From: Nocardioides szechwanensis
GTDB lineage: Bacteria > Actinomycetota > Actinomycetes > Propionibacteriales > Nocardioidaceae
Assembly: GCF_900103935.1 (NCBI RefSeq)
Contig: NZ_FNIC01000012.1
Location: 1 to 64,000, forward strand
Direction of reading: 5' to 3'
DNA: 64,000 nucleotides
Positions 42,495 through 53,101 of the stretch are shown one piece after another; the stretch's first letter is position 1, and each line of letters opens with the position of its first letter. The notes under the pieces were generated by a model that was given only the letters and a program-made list of their open reading frames with translations, had not been told where the DNA came from and made no database searches. The translations under genes were made by a program, and so were the position numbers.

Positions 42495-43886
42495 GTGAAG
42501 AGCGCCGTCGAGACCTTGAGCCCGACCAGGGCCAAGCTGACCGTCGAGGTGCCCTTCGAGGAGCTCAAGCCGAGCCTCGACGCGGCCTACAAGAAGATCG
42601 CCCAGCAGATCAACATCCCGGGCTTCCGCAAGGGCAAGGTCCCGCCGATGGTCATCGACCGTCAGGTCGGCCGTGGCGCCGTGCTGGACGAGGCGATCAA
42701 CGAGGTGCTGCCGCAGAAGTACATCGAGGCGCTCCAGGCCAACGACCTCACGCCCCTCGCGCAGCCCGACATCGAGGTGACCAAGTTCGAGGACAACGAG
42801 ACCCTCGAGTTCACCGCCGAGGTCGACATCCGGCCCGAGATCACGCTGCCGTCGTACGAAGGCATCGAGGCGCAGGTCGAGGACGTCGAGGTCGCCGACA
42901 GTGACGTCGCCGAGCAGGTCGACGCCCTCCGTGAGCGCTTCGCGACCCTGAGCGACGTCGAGCGCCCCGCCGCCGACGGCGACTTCGTCGTGCTGGACCT
43001 CCAGGCCACCCGCGACGGTGAGGTCATCGAGGGCGCCGAGGTGACCGGCATGTCCTACCGCGTCGGCCGCGGCGGCATGATCGACGGCCTCGACGAGGCC
43101 CTCGCCGGCATGTCCTCCGGCGACGAGAAGACGTTCTCCTCCGAGCTCGTGGGCGGCGACCAGGTCGGCGAGCCCGTCGACGTGAAGGTCTCCGTCAGCC
43201 AGGTCCAGGAGCAGGAGCTGCCCGACCTCGACGACGACTTCGCCCAGCTGGCGTCGGAGTTCGACACCATCGAGGAGCTCCACGACGACGTGCGGGAGCG
43301 GCTCGGCCGGGGCAAGCGCCTCGAGCAGGCCGCCGCCGCGCGCGACGCCGTGCTCGAGGTCCTGCTCGAGCGCGTCGAGGTGCCGCTGCCCGAGACGATG
43401 GTCACCGACGAGCTCAACGCCCGCCGCCAGAACATTGAGCAGCAGCTCGGCCACGCCGGCATCCCGATGGACAAGTACCTCGAGGACGAGGGACAGACCA
43501 TCGAGGAGTTCGAGGCCGACCTCGACCGCCGCGTCCGCGACGCCGTGGCCGCGCAGTTCATCCTCGACGAGGTGGCGAAGAAGGAGGAGATCGGAGTTGC
43601 TCAGGAGGAGCTCTCCGGTCACCTGGTGCGCCGGGCCCAGCAGTCGGGCCAGGACCCGCAGGAGTTCGCCAACCACATGTTCGAGCACAACCACATCCCC
43701 GAGATGGTGCAGGAGATCCTGCGCGGCAAGGCGCTCGCGACGATCGTCGAGACCGCCATCGTCAAGGACGCCTCCGGCAACGTGGTGGAGCTGAAGAACC
43801 TCCGGCCCGACGGCACGATCGGCGAGCCCGAGCCCGAGCCCGAGGCCGAGGTCGACTCCGAGACCGAGGAGCCCACGGAGGGCTGA
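42495..43886 (+). CDS. tig: trigger factor
   Basis: The protein has 463 residues from GTG 42495, with gagg upstream as ribosome binding site. The ribosome-binding tail contains the signature GFRKGKVPPMVI. The FKBP-type PPIase domain (about 150-245) has DFVVLDLQATRDGEVIEGAE and MIDGLDEALAGMSSGDEKTF. The C-terminal chaperone domain is helical (about 250-430). The tail ends in a Glu/Pro-rich stretch EPEPEPEAEVDSETEEP, disordered and acidic. The protein docks at the ribosomal exit site and aids folding of nascent chains. It precedes the clpP1-clpP2-clpX cluster at about 2 kb, as in most bacteria. A strong terminator follows. Confidence 0.97.
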   Translation: MKSAVETLSPTRAKLTVEVPFEELKPSLDAAYKKIAQQINIPGFRKGKVPPMVIDRQVGRGAVLDEAINEVLPQKYIEALQANDLTPLAQPDIEVTKFEDNETLEFTAEVDIRPEITLPSYEGIEAQVEDVEVADSDVAEQVDALRERFATLSDVERPAADGDFVVLDLQATRDGEVIEGAEVTGMSYRVGRGGMIDGLDEALAGMSSGDEKTFSSELVGGDQVGEPVDVKVSVSQVQEQELPDLDDDFAQLASEFDTIEELHDDVRERLGRGKRLEQAAAARDAVLEVLLERVEVPLPETMVTDELNARRQNIEQQLGHAGIPMDKYLEDEGQTIEEFEADLDRRVRDAVAAQFILDEVAKKEEIGVAQEELSGHLVRRAQQSGQDPQEFANHMFEHNHIPEMVQEILRGKALATIVETAIVKDASGNVVELKNLRPDGTIGEPEPEPEAEVDSETEEPTEG

Positions 43887-43926
43887 GTTGCTCCCGTGAC
43901 CTCAGGGGACTGACGACGCGGACCCT

Positions 43927-43958
43927 GTGCACCGATGCGCCAAGGCGTGTCGGTGCAC
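43927..43958 (+). terminator. long stem-loop after tig
   Basis: A 9-bp perfect outer stem, gtgcaccga with tcggtgcac, surrounds an inner cgcc-aa-ggcg hairpin, 41 bases past the tig stop. It is the strongest intrinsic-terminator-like structure of this part of the window. Confidence 0.7.
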
Positions 43959-43988
43959 AACTGTTCACTGGACCGATATGCTCCCCCG

Positions 43989-45191
43989 ATGAACGCGCCC
44001 CTGTCCCCGCCCGCGAGCGCTGCGTCCGGCCCCGGCGTGATCGACGCCCTCTCCCTGCTCTCCGAGGTGGCCTCCGAGCTCGTCGTCAAGGGCGCCCGCG
44101 ACACCCACTTCGCCGTGGCCGACCGGGTCGGCGGCGTCACCCGCCGCGCGACCGGCGGCACCTCCACGGTGCCCGGCCTGGTGCACCGCGGTGTCGCCGG
44201 CGCTGTCTACGGCGGGCTCTCGGCCGGCCTGCGGGCCGCGTCGGTCGGTCTCGACCGGCTCGGCGCCACCGGCGTCGGCCCCCGGCTGGAGGACAGCCCG
44301 CGCGGGCGGTTCGTGAGCTCGGCCGTCAACGGCCTGATCGGGGACCGGCTGGTCCACGAGCGGCCGCACCTCGCCATCTCGATGGGCGTCCGCGCCGAGG
44401 GTCGCGACGTCCACCTCTCGGAGGAGGGGCTTGCGAAGGCGTTCCCCGCCGCGACCGGTCGGCTCGTGGTCTTCCTGCACGGGCTCTGCGAGAACGAGTC
44501 CTACTGGAACTTCCACCGCGACCGCACCGGCACGACGTACGGCGAGGCGGTCGCCGCTCGCGGCTGGACCCCGGTGTTCCTGCGTGCCAACACCGGGCTG
44601 TCGCTGCGTGAGAACGGCGTGGCCCTGTCCGCGCTGATGCAGTGGGTCGTCGACGCGTGGCCGGTGCCGGTCGAGCGGGTCGCGATGGTCGGCCACTCGC
44701 TCGGTGGGCTGGTCATCCGCGCGTCCGGCGCGGTCGCGGCCGAGCCGCCGGAGTCCGGCCAGGCCTGGTCGCAGCACATCTCCGACGTGGTCACGCTCGG
44801 CACCCCGCACCTCGGCGCCCCCATCGCGTGGGGCATCGGCCACGGCGCGCGGGGGCTGTCCCGGCTGCCCGAGACCGCCGCTTTCGGGCGGTTCCTCGAC
44901 TGGCGCTCGGTGGGAGTCCACGATCTGGTGGCCGGGCTCGCCGAGGACGTGCCGCCACTGCCGCACGCCAGCTACCGGTTGGTGATGGCGACCCTGACCG
45001 AGTCGCACCGCCACCCCGTGGGGCACTTCATCGGCGACTGGCTGGTGCGTCCCCACTCCGCCCAGGGCCACGACAAGCGCGGCGGCCGGCTGTTCCCGGG
45101 CGCCGAGACCCTCCACGTCGGCCGCTCCGACCACTTCGGCCTGCTCAACCACCCCAAGATCCACGCCGCCATGGAGCGTTGGTTCGCCTGA
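43989..45191 (+). CDS. alpha/beta hydrolase (PGAP1/lipase-like)
   Basis: The protein has 400 residues from ATG 43989. A TATGCT hexamer six bases before suggests a leaderless mRNA. The first 150 residues are a helical, glycine-rich region (GVAGAVYGGLSAGLRAASVG) of unknown role. The hydrolase domain has VVFLHGLCENESYWNFH (oxyanion), VAMVGHSLGGLVIRASGA (nucleophile serine), VVTLGTPHLGAPIAW, and a late VGRSDHFGLLNHPKIHAAME containing the catalytic histidine. The GTPHLGAP motif is typical of lipases and PGAP1-like hydrolases. No signal peptide is seen, so action is on cytoplasmic or inner-leaflet ester substrates. Substrate is unknown. Confidence 0.85.
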   Translation: MNAPLSPPASAASGPGVIDALSLLSEVASELVVKGARDTHFAVADRVGGVTRRATGGTSTVPGLVHRGVAGAVYGGLSAGLRAASVGLDRLGATGVGPRLEDSPRGRFVSSAVNGLIGDRLVHERPHLAISMGVRAEGRDVHLSEEGLAKAFPAATGRLVVFLHGLCENESYWNFHRDRTGTTYGEAVAARGWTPVFLRANTGLSLRENGVALSALMQWVVDAWPVPVERVAMVGHSLGGLVIRASGAVAAEPPESGQAWSQHISDVVTLGTPHLGAPIAWGIGHGARGLSRLPETAAFGRFLDWRSVGVHDLVAGLAEDVPPLPHASYRLVMATLTESHRHPVGHFIGDWLVRPHSAQGHDKRGGRLFPGAETLHVGRSDHFGLLNHPKIHAAMERWFA

Positions 45192-45213
45192 CGCCGTCTG
45201 CGATCATCGCCTC

Positions 45214-45687
45214 GTGACTTCCCAGGCCGCGCGCGAGCTGCGCGCAGAGACGACCGTCGCCGCACCCCCCGAGAAGGTCTGGGCGCTGCTCACCGACTTC
45301 AGCCGGATGCCCGAGTGGAGCCCCGAGCTGGTGCGGATGGTCCCGCTCAAGCCGGGCGGGCTCCGCGTGGGGCAGGCCTACCTCGGCGTCAACAGGCGCA
45401 AGGCCGTGGTCTGGCCGACCCGGTCCGTGGTCGCCGTGCTCGAGCCGGGCCGTGCCCTCGCGTGGGACACGCGGTCGAGCGGGGCGCGCTGGATCTGGGA
45501 GATCTCTCCTGAGGGCGACGGCTCCACCCGGGTCGTGCACCGGCGGCCCGTGCCGGAGTCGCTCACCCTGATGAGCCGGTTGTTCGCGCCGGTGTTCCTG
45601 GGCGGCAACGACGGCCACGCCGGCGAGCTCGAGCACGGGATGGCGGAGACCGTGGCCCGGCTCAAGGCTGCGGCCGAGTCCGCCTGA
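45214..45687 (+). CDS. SRPBCC/START-like polyketide cyclase family protein
   Basis: The protein has 157 residues from GTG 45214. The helix-grip fold starts ELRAETTVAAPPEKVWALLT, then DFSRMPEWSPELVRMVPLKP. Later strands are WPTRSVVAVLEPGRALAWDT and SGARWIWEISPEGDGSTRVV. A long C-terminal helix ends the domain (HGMAETVARLKAAAES). Such proteins bind hydrophobic ligands; the exact function is unknown. It follows the alpha/beta hydrolase gene after 22 bases on the same strand and may be co-transcribed with it. Confidence 0.85.
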   Translation: MTSQAARELRAETTVAAPPEKVWALLTDFSRMPEWSPELVRMVPLKPGGLRVGQAYLGVNRRKAVVWPTRSVVAVLEPGRALAWDTRSSGARWIWEISPEGDGSTRVVHRRPVPESLTLMSRLFAPVFLGGNDGHAGELEHGMAETVARLKAAAESA

Positions 45688-45764
45688 GCCGACTCGGGGC
45701 ACGGCGTAAATCTGCTGTCGGCGAACAGGGGCGGAATGCCCGTGGAACTGTCCCTGCTTCGGGC

Positions 45765-45770
45765 TAGTGT
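45765..45770 (+). promoter_or_regulatory. -10-like hexamer (TAGTGT) for clpP1
   Basis: TAGTGT lies seven bases before GTG 45778. The identical hexamer at the same spacing precedes ndk at 57723. It favours GTG 45778 over ATG 45736 as the start. Confidence 0.5.
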
Positions 45771-45777
45771 CGGCGAC

Positions 45778-46428
45778 GTGAACCTGAACCCCAGCCTCTC
45801 CTCCGAGCCCGCCGGACCCCTGATGGGCGGCGGCGGCGGGCTCAACGTCCTGGACGACCACATCTACCAGCGGTTGCTGCGTGAGCGGATCGTGTTCCTC
45901 GGCTCCGAGGTCCGCGACCAGAACGCCAACGCGATCTGCGCCCAGCTGCTGCTGCTCTCGGCGGAGGACCCGGAGACGGACATCTTCCTCCACATCAACA
46001 GCCCCGGTGGCTCGGTCGACGCCGGCATGGCGATCTACGACACCATGAACTACATCCCCAACGACGTCGCGACGGTGGGCATGGGCCTGGCCGCCTCGAT
46101 GGGGCAGTTCCTGCTCTGCGCCGGCGCCAAGGGCAAGCGCTACGCGCTGCCGCACGCGCGGATCATGATGCACCAACCCTCCTCGGGCATGGGTGGCTCC
46201 GCCTCCGACATCAAGATCCAGGCGCAGCAGTCGCTGCACATCAAGAAGGTGCTGCTCGAGCTCATCGCCGAGCACACCGGCCAGACGGTCGAGCAGATCG
46301 AGAACGACGCCGATCGCGACCGCTGGTTCACCGCCGAGCAGGCACTCGAGTACGGCCTGGTCGACCAGGTCATCAAGAGCGCTCGTGAAGCCGCCGACGA
46401 TGGCCGCCCGGCGCGGCAGAAGGACTGA
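45778..46428 (+). CDS. clpP1: ATP-dependent Clp protease proteolytic subunit 1
   Basis: The protein has 216 residues from GTG 45778. Alternatives are ATG 45736 (14 residues longer) and ATG 45823, which begins [20 protein letters not shown]. The serine protease core is intact: S107 in [14 protein letters not shown]132 in [11 protein letters not shown] and the later aspartate in [19 protein letters not shown]. It pairs with ClpP2 in a mixed tetradecamer, required for activity in actinobacteria, and receives substrates from ClpX or ClpC. The propeptide region upstream of LNVLDDHIY is Gly-rich. It is followed by clpP2 after four bases. Confidence 0.96.
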   Translation: MNLNPSLSSEPAGPLMGGGGGLNVLDDHIYQRLLRERIVFLGSEVRDQNANAICAQLLLLSAEDPETDIFLHINSPGGSVDAGMAIYDTMNYIPNDVATVGMGLAASMGQFLLCAGAKGKRYALPHARIMMHQPSSGMGGSASDIKIQAQQSLHIKKVLLELIAEHTGQTVEQIENDADRDRWFTAEQALEYGLVDQVIKSAREAADDGRPARQKD

Positions 46429-46432
46429 TCAC

Positions 46433-47053
46433 ATGAACTACTACATCCCCCAGTGGGAAGAGCGCACGTCCTACGGCTTCCGGCGGATCGACCCCTACGC
46501 CAAGCTGTTCGAGGAGCGGATCATCTTCCTCGGCACGCCGATCTCCGACGACATCGCCAACGCCGTCATGGCGCAGCTGATGTGCCTGGAGTCGATGAAC
46601 CCCGACCAGGACATCCAGATCTACATCAACAGCCCCGGTGGCTCGTTCACCGCGCTGACGGCGATCTACGACACGATGCGCTTCATCACCCCCGACGTGC
46701 AGACCGTGTGCCTGGGCCAGGCCGCCTCGGCGGCCGCGATCCTGCTCGCGGCCGGCGCCCCCGGCAAGCGGATGGCGCTGCCCAACAGCCGGATCCTGAT
46801 CCACCAGCCCTACACCGAGGGCACGTTCGGCCAGACCTCCGACATCGAGATCCAGGCCAACGAGATCCTCCGGATGCGCGAGCTCCTCGAGAAGATGATC
46901 GCCGAGCACTCCGGCCGGTCGATCGAGGAGGTCAGCCGCGACATCGAGCGCGACAAGATCCTCACCGCCGAGCAGGCGATCGAGTACGGCCTGATCGACA
47001 CCGTGCTCGACTCCCGCAAGGCCTCCACCCTCGCTCTGACCTCGCAACACTGA
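46433..47053 (+). CDS. clpP2: ATP-dependent Clp protease proteolytic subunit 2
   Basis: The protein has 206 residues from ATG 46433. The catalytic residues are S99 in [14 protein letters not shown] and H124 in [11 protein letters not shown]. The later [20 protein letters not shown] carries the aspartate. It starts [20 protein letters not shown], the propeptide-like ClpP2 start. It forms the second ring of the ClpP1P2 protease; substrates are damaged or tagged proteins. It is the second gene of the clpP1-clpP2 operon, four bases after clpP1. A small hairpin follows its stop, before clpX. Confidence 0.96.
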   Translation: MNYYIPQWEERTSYGFRRIDPYAKLFEERIIFLGTPISDDIANAVMAQLMCLESMNPDQDIQIYINSPGGSFTALTAIYDTMRFITPDVQTVCLGQAASAAAILLAAGAPGKRMALPNSRILIHQPYTEGTFGQTSDIEIQANEILRMRELLEKMIAEHSGRSIEEVSRDIERDKILTAEQAIEYGLIDTVLDSRKASTLALTSQH

Positions 47054-47054
47054 C

Positions 47055-47070
47055 CTGACCAGGCGGTCAG
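47055..47070 (+). terminator. short hairpin between clpP2 and clpX
   Basis: A perfect 6-bp stem, ctgacc with ggtcag, surrounds the 4-base loop aggc, two bases past the clpP2 stop. clpX begins about 110 bases further on, so this may be an attenuator rather than a full terminator. Confidence 0.45.
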
Positions 47071-47179
47071 ACTTGTCCCTAGGAACTCGTGTCCGTCCCC
47101 CCGCTGGGGGCGTCAAGATGTACCTTCGGGTGAGTTTGCATCGTGGCACTCGCTCAACAGCGTCGAAGGAGATGACCCC

Positions 47180-48460
<1,281 letters not shown>

Positions 48461-48463
48461 CGA

Positions 48464-51076
48464 CTACTCCGTCGGGGCGAGCTCCGCGCTGACGCTCAGC
48501 TCGGTGGCGTCGGTCGCGGTGAACACGAGCTCGCCGGTGATCTTGCCCGACGAGCGCAGGTCGGCCTGGGCCAGCTCGGCCGCGCGGACGAGAACCTCGG
48601 GGCCGGAGATCTCCACGCGCGAGAGCTCCGCGCGCATCGACACCTTCGCCTGGGACTTGGCGCCCCGGATCCCGATCAGTGCCGCCGCCACGGCGTCGAC
48701 CGCCACGGGGTCGAAGGCAGCGGCGGAGCCGAGCTCCGAGACCGCGGGCCAGGTGCTGCGGTGGATCGAGCCCGGCTGCCACCACGACCAGACCTCTTCG
48801 GTGACGTAGGGCAGGAAGGGCGCGAACAGGCGCAGCTGGACCTGGACGGCCAGCGCCAGGGTGGCGCGGGCCGACTCGGTCGCGGCCCCACCCTCCTCGC
48901 GGTAGGCGCGCTCCTTGACCAGCTCGACGTAGTCGTCGCAGAACTCCCAGAAGAACTTCTCGGTGACCTCGAGCGCGGTGGTGTAGTCGTAGGCCTCGAA
49001 CGCGTCGGTGGCCTTGGTGACCACGGCGGCCAGCCGCCCGAGGAGGGCGCAGTCGATGGGCTCGGTGACCTCGACCGGGTTGACCGAGCTCGCGCCGACG
49101 CTCCCGAGCACGAACTTCGAGACGTTGAGGACCTTCATCGCCAGTCGGCGGCCGACCTTCATCTGGGTCTCGTCGAAGGGCGAGTCGAGGCCGGGGCGGG
49201 CGATCGCGGCGCGCCAGCGGACCGCGTCGGCGCCGTACTTGTCGAGGATCTCGGTCGGGACGACCACGTTGCCCTTGGACTTGGACATCTTCTTGCGGTC
49301 GGGGTCGACGATGAAGCCCGAGACGAGGGCGTGGCTCCACGGCGCGACGTGGTTCTCGAAGTGGGCGCGCACGACCCGCGAGAAGAGCCAGGTGCGGATG
49401 ATGTCGTGGGCGTGGGTGCAGAGGTCCATCGGGAAGACCCGCTGCCACAGGTCGTCGTCGGACTCCCAGCCGCCGGCGATGTGGGGCGTGAGCGAGGAGG
49501 TGGCCCACGTGTCCATCACGTCGGGGTCGCCGAGGAACCCGCCGGGCTTGCCGCGCTGATCCTCGGTGTAGCCGCGCGGGGCCTGGGTCGAGGGGTCGAC
49601 CGGCAGCTCGGCCTCGGTCGGGGTCAGCGGGTGGGCGTAGTCGGGCTCGCCCTCGTCGTTGAGGGGGTACCAGACAGGGAACGGGACGCCGAAGAACCGC
49701 TGGCGGGAGATCAGCCAGTCGCCGTTGAGCCCGCCGACCCAGTTGTCGTAGCGGTGGCGCATGTGGGTCGGCAGCCAGGTGATCTCGGCGCCGCGGTCGA
49801 GCATCTCGGTGCGCAGCGCGGTGTCGCGGCCGCCGTTGCGGATGTACCACTGGCGGGTCGCCACGATCTCGAGCGGCTTGTCGCCCTTCTCGTAGAAGTT
49901 GGCCATCCGCTGTGTCGGCACGGGCTCGCCGACCAGGTCGCCGCTCTCGCGCAGCGCCGCGACCATCGCCTCACGGGCGGAGAAGACGGTCTTGCCGGCG
50001 AGCTCGTCGTACGCCGCCGCGGCCTGCTCGCTCGACAGCCACTCCGGCGTCTCGCGGGTGAACCGACCGTCACGGCCGATGACGGTGCGCACGGGCAGGT
50101 CGAGCTCTCGCCACCAGGTGACGTCGGTGAGGTCGCCGAACGTGCAGCACATGGCGATGCCGGCGCCCTTGTCCATCTCGGCGGCGGGGTGGGCCACGAC
50201 CGGGATCGGGACGCCGAAGACCGGCGAGGTGACCGTCGTACCGAAGAGGGGCTGGTAGCGCTCGTCGTCGGGGTGCGCGATCAGCGCGACCACGCTCGGG
50301 ATCAGCTCGGGGCGGGTCGTCTCGATCGCGACCGGCTCGCCGTCAGCGCGGTGGAAGGTCACTCGGTGGTAGGCGCCGGCGTAGTCACGGGCCTCGAGCT
50401 CGGCCTGGGCGACGGCCGTCTGGAACGTGACGTCCCAGAGGGTCGGGGCGTCCTGGAGGTAGGCCTCGCCACGGGCGAAGTTGCGCAGGAAGGCGGTCTG
50501 GCTGACCTTCTGGGCGCGTGGGCCGATGGTCGTGTAGGTCTGCTCCCAGTCGACGGACAGGCCGAGCGTGCGCCACAGGGCCTCGAAGACCTGCTCGTCC
50601 TGCTCGACCAGCTGCTCGCACAGCTCGACGAAGTTGGGCCGTGAGATCGGGACCTGCTTCTTGGGGTCCGGCTTCTCCGGCGGGGTGAAGTCGGCGTCGT
50701 ACGGCAGCGACGGGTCGCACCGGACGCCGTAGTAGTTCTGGACCCGGCGCTCGGTCGGGAGGCCGTTGTCGTCCCAGCCCATCGGGTAGAAGACCGACTT
50801 GCCGCGCATCCGCTGGAAGCGAGCGATCAGGTCGGTGTGGCTGTAGGAGAACACGTGACCGACGTGCAGGCTGCCGCTCACGGTGGGCGGCGGGGTGTCG
50901 ATCGAGAAGACGTTGCTGCGCGGCTGGGTGCGGTCGAACGCGTAGGTCCGGTCGGCCTTCCACTGCGCCGACCACTTGTCCTCGAGACCCTCGAGCGCCG
51001 GCTTCTCCGGTACGACGACGGCACCGGTGTCGGTGCTCGTCGTGTCCGGGGCTGGGTTCTCGATAATCTCGGTCAT
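48464..51076 (-). CDS. valS: valyl-tRNA synthetase
   Basis: The protein has 870 residues from ATG 51076 ([20 protein letters not shown]), with a TAGGAT hexamer six bases upstream. HIGH is [16 protein letters not shown] and KMSKS is [16 protein letters not shown]. The editing domain CP1 lies between them (about 180-390), with the family's [20 protein letters not shown]. The anticodon domain follows (about 620-780). The enzyme lacks the long C-terminal coiled coil of E. coli ValS and has the [20 protein letters not shown] segment of the shorter archaeal-like subgroup common in actinobacteria. It charges tRNA-Val and edits Thr-tRNA-Val. It is divergent from the GNAT gene. Confidence 0.95.
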   Translation of the reverse strand: MTEIIENPAPDTTSTDTGAVVVPEKPALEGLEDKWSAQWKADRTYAFDRTQPRSNVFSIDTPPPTVSGSLHVGHVFSYSHTDLIARFQRMRGKSVFYPMGWDDNGLPTERRVQNYYGVRCDPSLPYDADFTPPEKPDPKKQVPISRPNFVELCEQLVEQDEQVFEALWRTLGLSVDWEQTYTTIGPRAQKVSQTAFLRNFARGEAYLQDAPTLWDVTFQTAVAQAELEARDYAGAYHRVTFHRADGEPVAIETTRPELIPSVVALIAHPDDERYQPLFGTTVTSPVFGVPIPVVAHPAAEMDKGAGIAMCCTFGDLTDVTWWRELDLPVRTVIGRDGRFTRETPEWLSSEQAAAAYDELAGKTVFSAREAMVAALRESGDLVGEPVPTQRMANFYEKGDKPLEIVATRQWYIRNGGRDTALRTEMLDRGAEITWLPTHMRHRYDNWVGGLNGDWLISRQRFFGVPFPVWYPLNDEGEPDYAHPLTPTEAELPVDPSTQAPRGYTEDQRGKPGGFLGDPDVMDTWATSSLTPHIAGGWESDDDLWQRVFPMDLCTHAHDIIRTWLFSRVVRAHFENHVAPWSHALVSGFIVDPDRKKMSKSKGNVVVPTEILDKYGADAVRWRAAIARPGLDSPFDETQMKVGRRLAMKVLNVSKFVLGSVGASSVNPVEVTEPIDCALLGRLAAVVTKATDAFEAYDYTTALEVTEKFFWEFCDDYVELVKERAYREEGGAATESARATLALAVQVQLRLFAPFLPYVTEEVWSWWQPGSIHRSTWPAVSELGSAAAFDPVAVDAVAAALIGIRGAKSQAKVSMRAELSRVEISGPEVLVRAAELAQADLRSSGKITGELVFTATDATELSVSAELAPTE

Positions 51077-51082
51077 GGACAA

Positions 51083-51088
51083 ATCCTA
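51083..51088 (-). promoter_or_regulatory. -10-like hexamer (TAGGAT) for valS
   Basis: On the minus strand TAGGAT lies six bases before ATG 51076. This leaves no room for a T-box or other leader, so the transcript is probably leaderless. Confidence 0.5.
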
Positions 51089-51138
51089 GTGGGGGTGGTC
51101 ACCCGATTAAGTCGGTGGCCTCGACTGTGCCGGGCTCG

Positions 51139-51144
51139 TAGGTT
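51139..51144 (+). promoter_or_regulatory. -10-like hexamer (TAGGTT) for the GNAT gene
   Basis: TAGGTT lies six bases before GTG 51151. Confidence 0.45.
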
Positions 51145-51150
51145 GCGGGT

Positions 51151-52038
51151 GTGACCGACCTGCAGTTCTACCACGACCCGGCGGCGTTCCTGCGCGACGT
51201 CGGGGACGTCCTCGCCCAGGACCCCGTCGTGACCACCGTGGTGTCCACCGTGACCCAGCGGGTGGCCGCCGCGGACGAGCGTGGCGAGCCCCGCGGGGAC
51301 CACCCGCAGTGGTGGGTCGCGGTCCGCGAGGACGGTGACGTCGTCGGCGTCGCGATGCGCACCGCGCCGTTCGGGCCCTACCCGCTCTACGTGCTGCCGA
51401 TGCCGGAGCAGGGTGCCCGCGCGCTCGCCCGGGCGCTGCACGAGCGCGAGGAGGAGGTGGCCGCGGTCAACGGTGCGCTGCCGGCCACCGAGCACTTCGC
51501 CCACGAGGTGGCGAGACTCTCCGGGGGCACCGCCCGGGTGCACGAGCACATGCGCCTGTGGGAGGCCTCCGAGGTGGCGGTGCCCGACCTGCCGCCCGGA
51601 CTGCTGCGCGCCGCGCGGGCCGAGGACGTCGACCTGGCGGTCACCTGGTGGAACGCGTTCGGCGCCGACGCCGCCGAGCAGGCAGGTCGTCCCGGCGAGG
51701 TGCACGGTGGCGAGGGGATCGACGCCGACGAGATGGTCCGGCGCATCGAGGACGGCCTGGTCTGGCTGTGGGAGGACGAGGCCGGCCAGGTGGTCCACCT
51801 GACCGCGCACAACCCGCCGGCGTACGGCGTGGCCCGGGTCGGCCCGGTCTACACGCCGCGTGACGCGCGCGGCCACGGATACGCGAGCGCCACGGTGGCG
51901 GCGGTGACGCAGCGGATCCTCGACCAGGGCGTGCGCGCCTGCCTGTTCACCGACCAGGCCAACCCCACGTCCAACAAGATCTACGAGGCGGTCGGCTACC
52001 GGCCCGTGGTCGACATGGCCAACCTGCAGATCACCTAG
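51151..52038 (+). CDS. GNAT-family N-acetyltransferase
   Basis: The protein has 295 residues from GTG 51151. The N-terminal half (1-140) is a degenerate GNAT-like domain (WWVAVREDGDVVGVAMRTAP). The C-terminal half holds the active fold, with VARVGPVYTPRDARGHGYAS containing the acetyl-CoA pyrophosphate loop R-G-x-G-Y-A. It ends ACLFTDQANPTSNKIYEAVG, then YRPVVDMANLQI. This tandem arrangement is common in actinobacterial acetyltransferases. The substrate cannot be told. It is divergent from valS with about 74 bases between the starts. Its 3' end overlaps the anti-sigma-like gene by eight bases. Confidence 0.88.
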   Translation: MTDLQFYHDPAAFLRDVGDVLAQDPVVTTVVSTVTQRVAAADERGEPRGDHPQWWVAVREDGDVVGVAMRTAPFGPYPLYVLPMPEQGARALARALHEREEEVAAVNGALPATEHFAHEVARLSGGTARVHEHMRLWEASEVAVPDLPPGLLRAARAEDVDLAVTWWNAFGADAAEQAGRPGEVHGGEGIDADEMVRRIEDGLVWLWEDEAGQVVHLTAHNPPAYGVARVGPVYTPRDARGHGYASATVAAVTQRILDQGVRACLFTDQANPTSNKIYEAVGYRPVVDMANLQIT

Positions 52039-53101
52039 GCGAGACGCGGCCGCCGAGCGCTTCTCGGATGGCGGCCTCGGCCGCGTCGCTCGGCTGCCAG
52101 TAGCCCTGTGCCCCGGTGAAGCCTCCGGAGCAGCGGTCGTCGACGTACGCCGCGCGGTCGCCCTCGTCGTTGGTCAGCACCAGCAGCCGCTGGGGGCCGG
52201 TGTCGGTACACATGGACGGCTCGGGCTCGGGTCCGACCCTGGCGTCGAGGTCGTCTCGGATGGTCGCCAGGGTCTGCTCGTGGAGCTTGCCCTCGGTGGC
52301 GCGGTACTCGACGCCGCCCAACGGGTCGGCGACGTAGCAGACCATCCCGTCCGTGGCGGAGGCGATGTCGAAGGACGCGTTCCAGGTGTCGGCGCCCTCG
52401 GCGAGCCGATCGCCGTCGGGGCAGCTCGGGCCGTCAGCGCCGGGCGTGAGGTCGGCGGCCTGCTGGCGCTCGAGGTTGCCGACAAGGGCCGCGATCACCT
52501 GGTCGACGCCCTTCGGCGTGGTCGCGATGTCGACGGAGCTGCACATCCGCATGGTGCTACCCACGACGGTCGGGCCGCCGTCCGCGGACTCGATGAGGAG
52601 CGCCCACGGGCTGGGGCCGAGATTGATAGTGGCGCAAAAGAACGGCATCTCGTAGGGCGGCAGGGCCGCTACGTCTTCGGCGAAGGCGGCCGCGGCGTCG
52701 CCGGTGAGGGGCTGTGTCGGCAGGGGCTCGGGGTCGACGGGGAGCGCCCCTCCCTGTTCCCAGGTAGCCGGGCAGCTGCGCACGGACACGACGTCGCCCA
52801 GGTCGCCGATCGGCGCCGCCGCAGTCACGTCGATGGGCTCCGCGGGGCACGGGGCGGCGGTGATCACCGGTGGGGGAGAGGCGACCTCGACCGGGCCGTC
52901 GTCGCCGCCGAGGGCGAGCGGTACGCCGACCGCGAGGGCCAGCACGGCCGCCGCGGCGCCGGCGACCAGGCCCCGGTCGCGGCGGCGCGCCGCCCGTCCA
53001 CGCCGTACGACGGCAGCGGTGCGGGAGGCGGCGTCGACGTCGGGCGAGCCGGGCGCGGCCCGGTCCAGGAGTTCGCGCAGGCGGGCGTCGGGGTCGGTCA
53101 T
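52031..53101 (-). CDS. single-pass membrane protein paired with a SigE-family sigma factor
   Basis: The protein has 356 residues from ATG 53101. The first 45 residues are cytoplasmic and basic (ASRTAAVVRRGRAARRRDRG). A membrane helix follows (LVAGAAAAVLALAVGVPLAL). The outer region of nearly 290 residues includes six or more cysteines in pairs (APCPAEP, RSCPATW, FFCATIN, MRMCSSV, PSCPDGD, MVCYVAD), a pattern for an oxidised periplasmic domain. It begins inside the stop of the sigma gene (ATGA, 53098-53101), the usual order of sigma then regulator. It is therefore a likely anti-sigma factor or sensor. No zinc-binding anti-sigma motif is present, and the ligand is unknown. Confidence 0.7.
   Translation of the reverse strand: MTDPDARLRELLDRAAPGSPDVDAASRTAAVVRRGRAARRRDRGLVAGAAAAVLALAVGVPLALGGDDGPVEVASPPPVITAAPCPAEPIDVTAAAPIGDLGDVVSVRSCPATWEQGGALPVDPEPLPTQPLTGDAAAAFAEDVAALPPYEMPFFCATINLGPSPWALLIESADGGPTVVGSTMRMCSSVDIATTPKGVDQVIAALVGNLERQQAADLTPGADGPSCPDGDRLAEGADTWNASFDIASATDGMVCYVADPLGGVEYRATEGKLHEQTLATIRDDLDARVGPEPEPSMCTDTGPQRLLVLTNDEGDRAAYVDDRCSGGFTGAQGYWQPSDAAEAAIREALGGRVSPR

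Noticed and set aside
51077-51150. T-box or amino-acid-responsive leader before valS
   Set aside because: The likely -10 is six bases from the start codon and the divergent gene starts 74 bases away; there is no space for a leader RNA.
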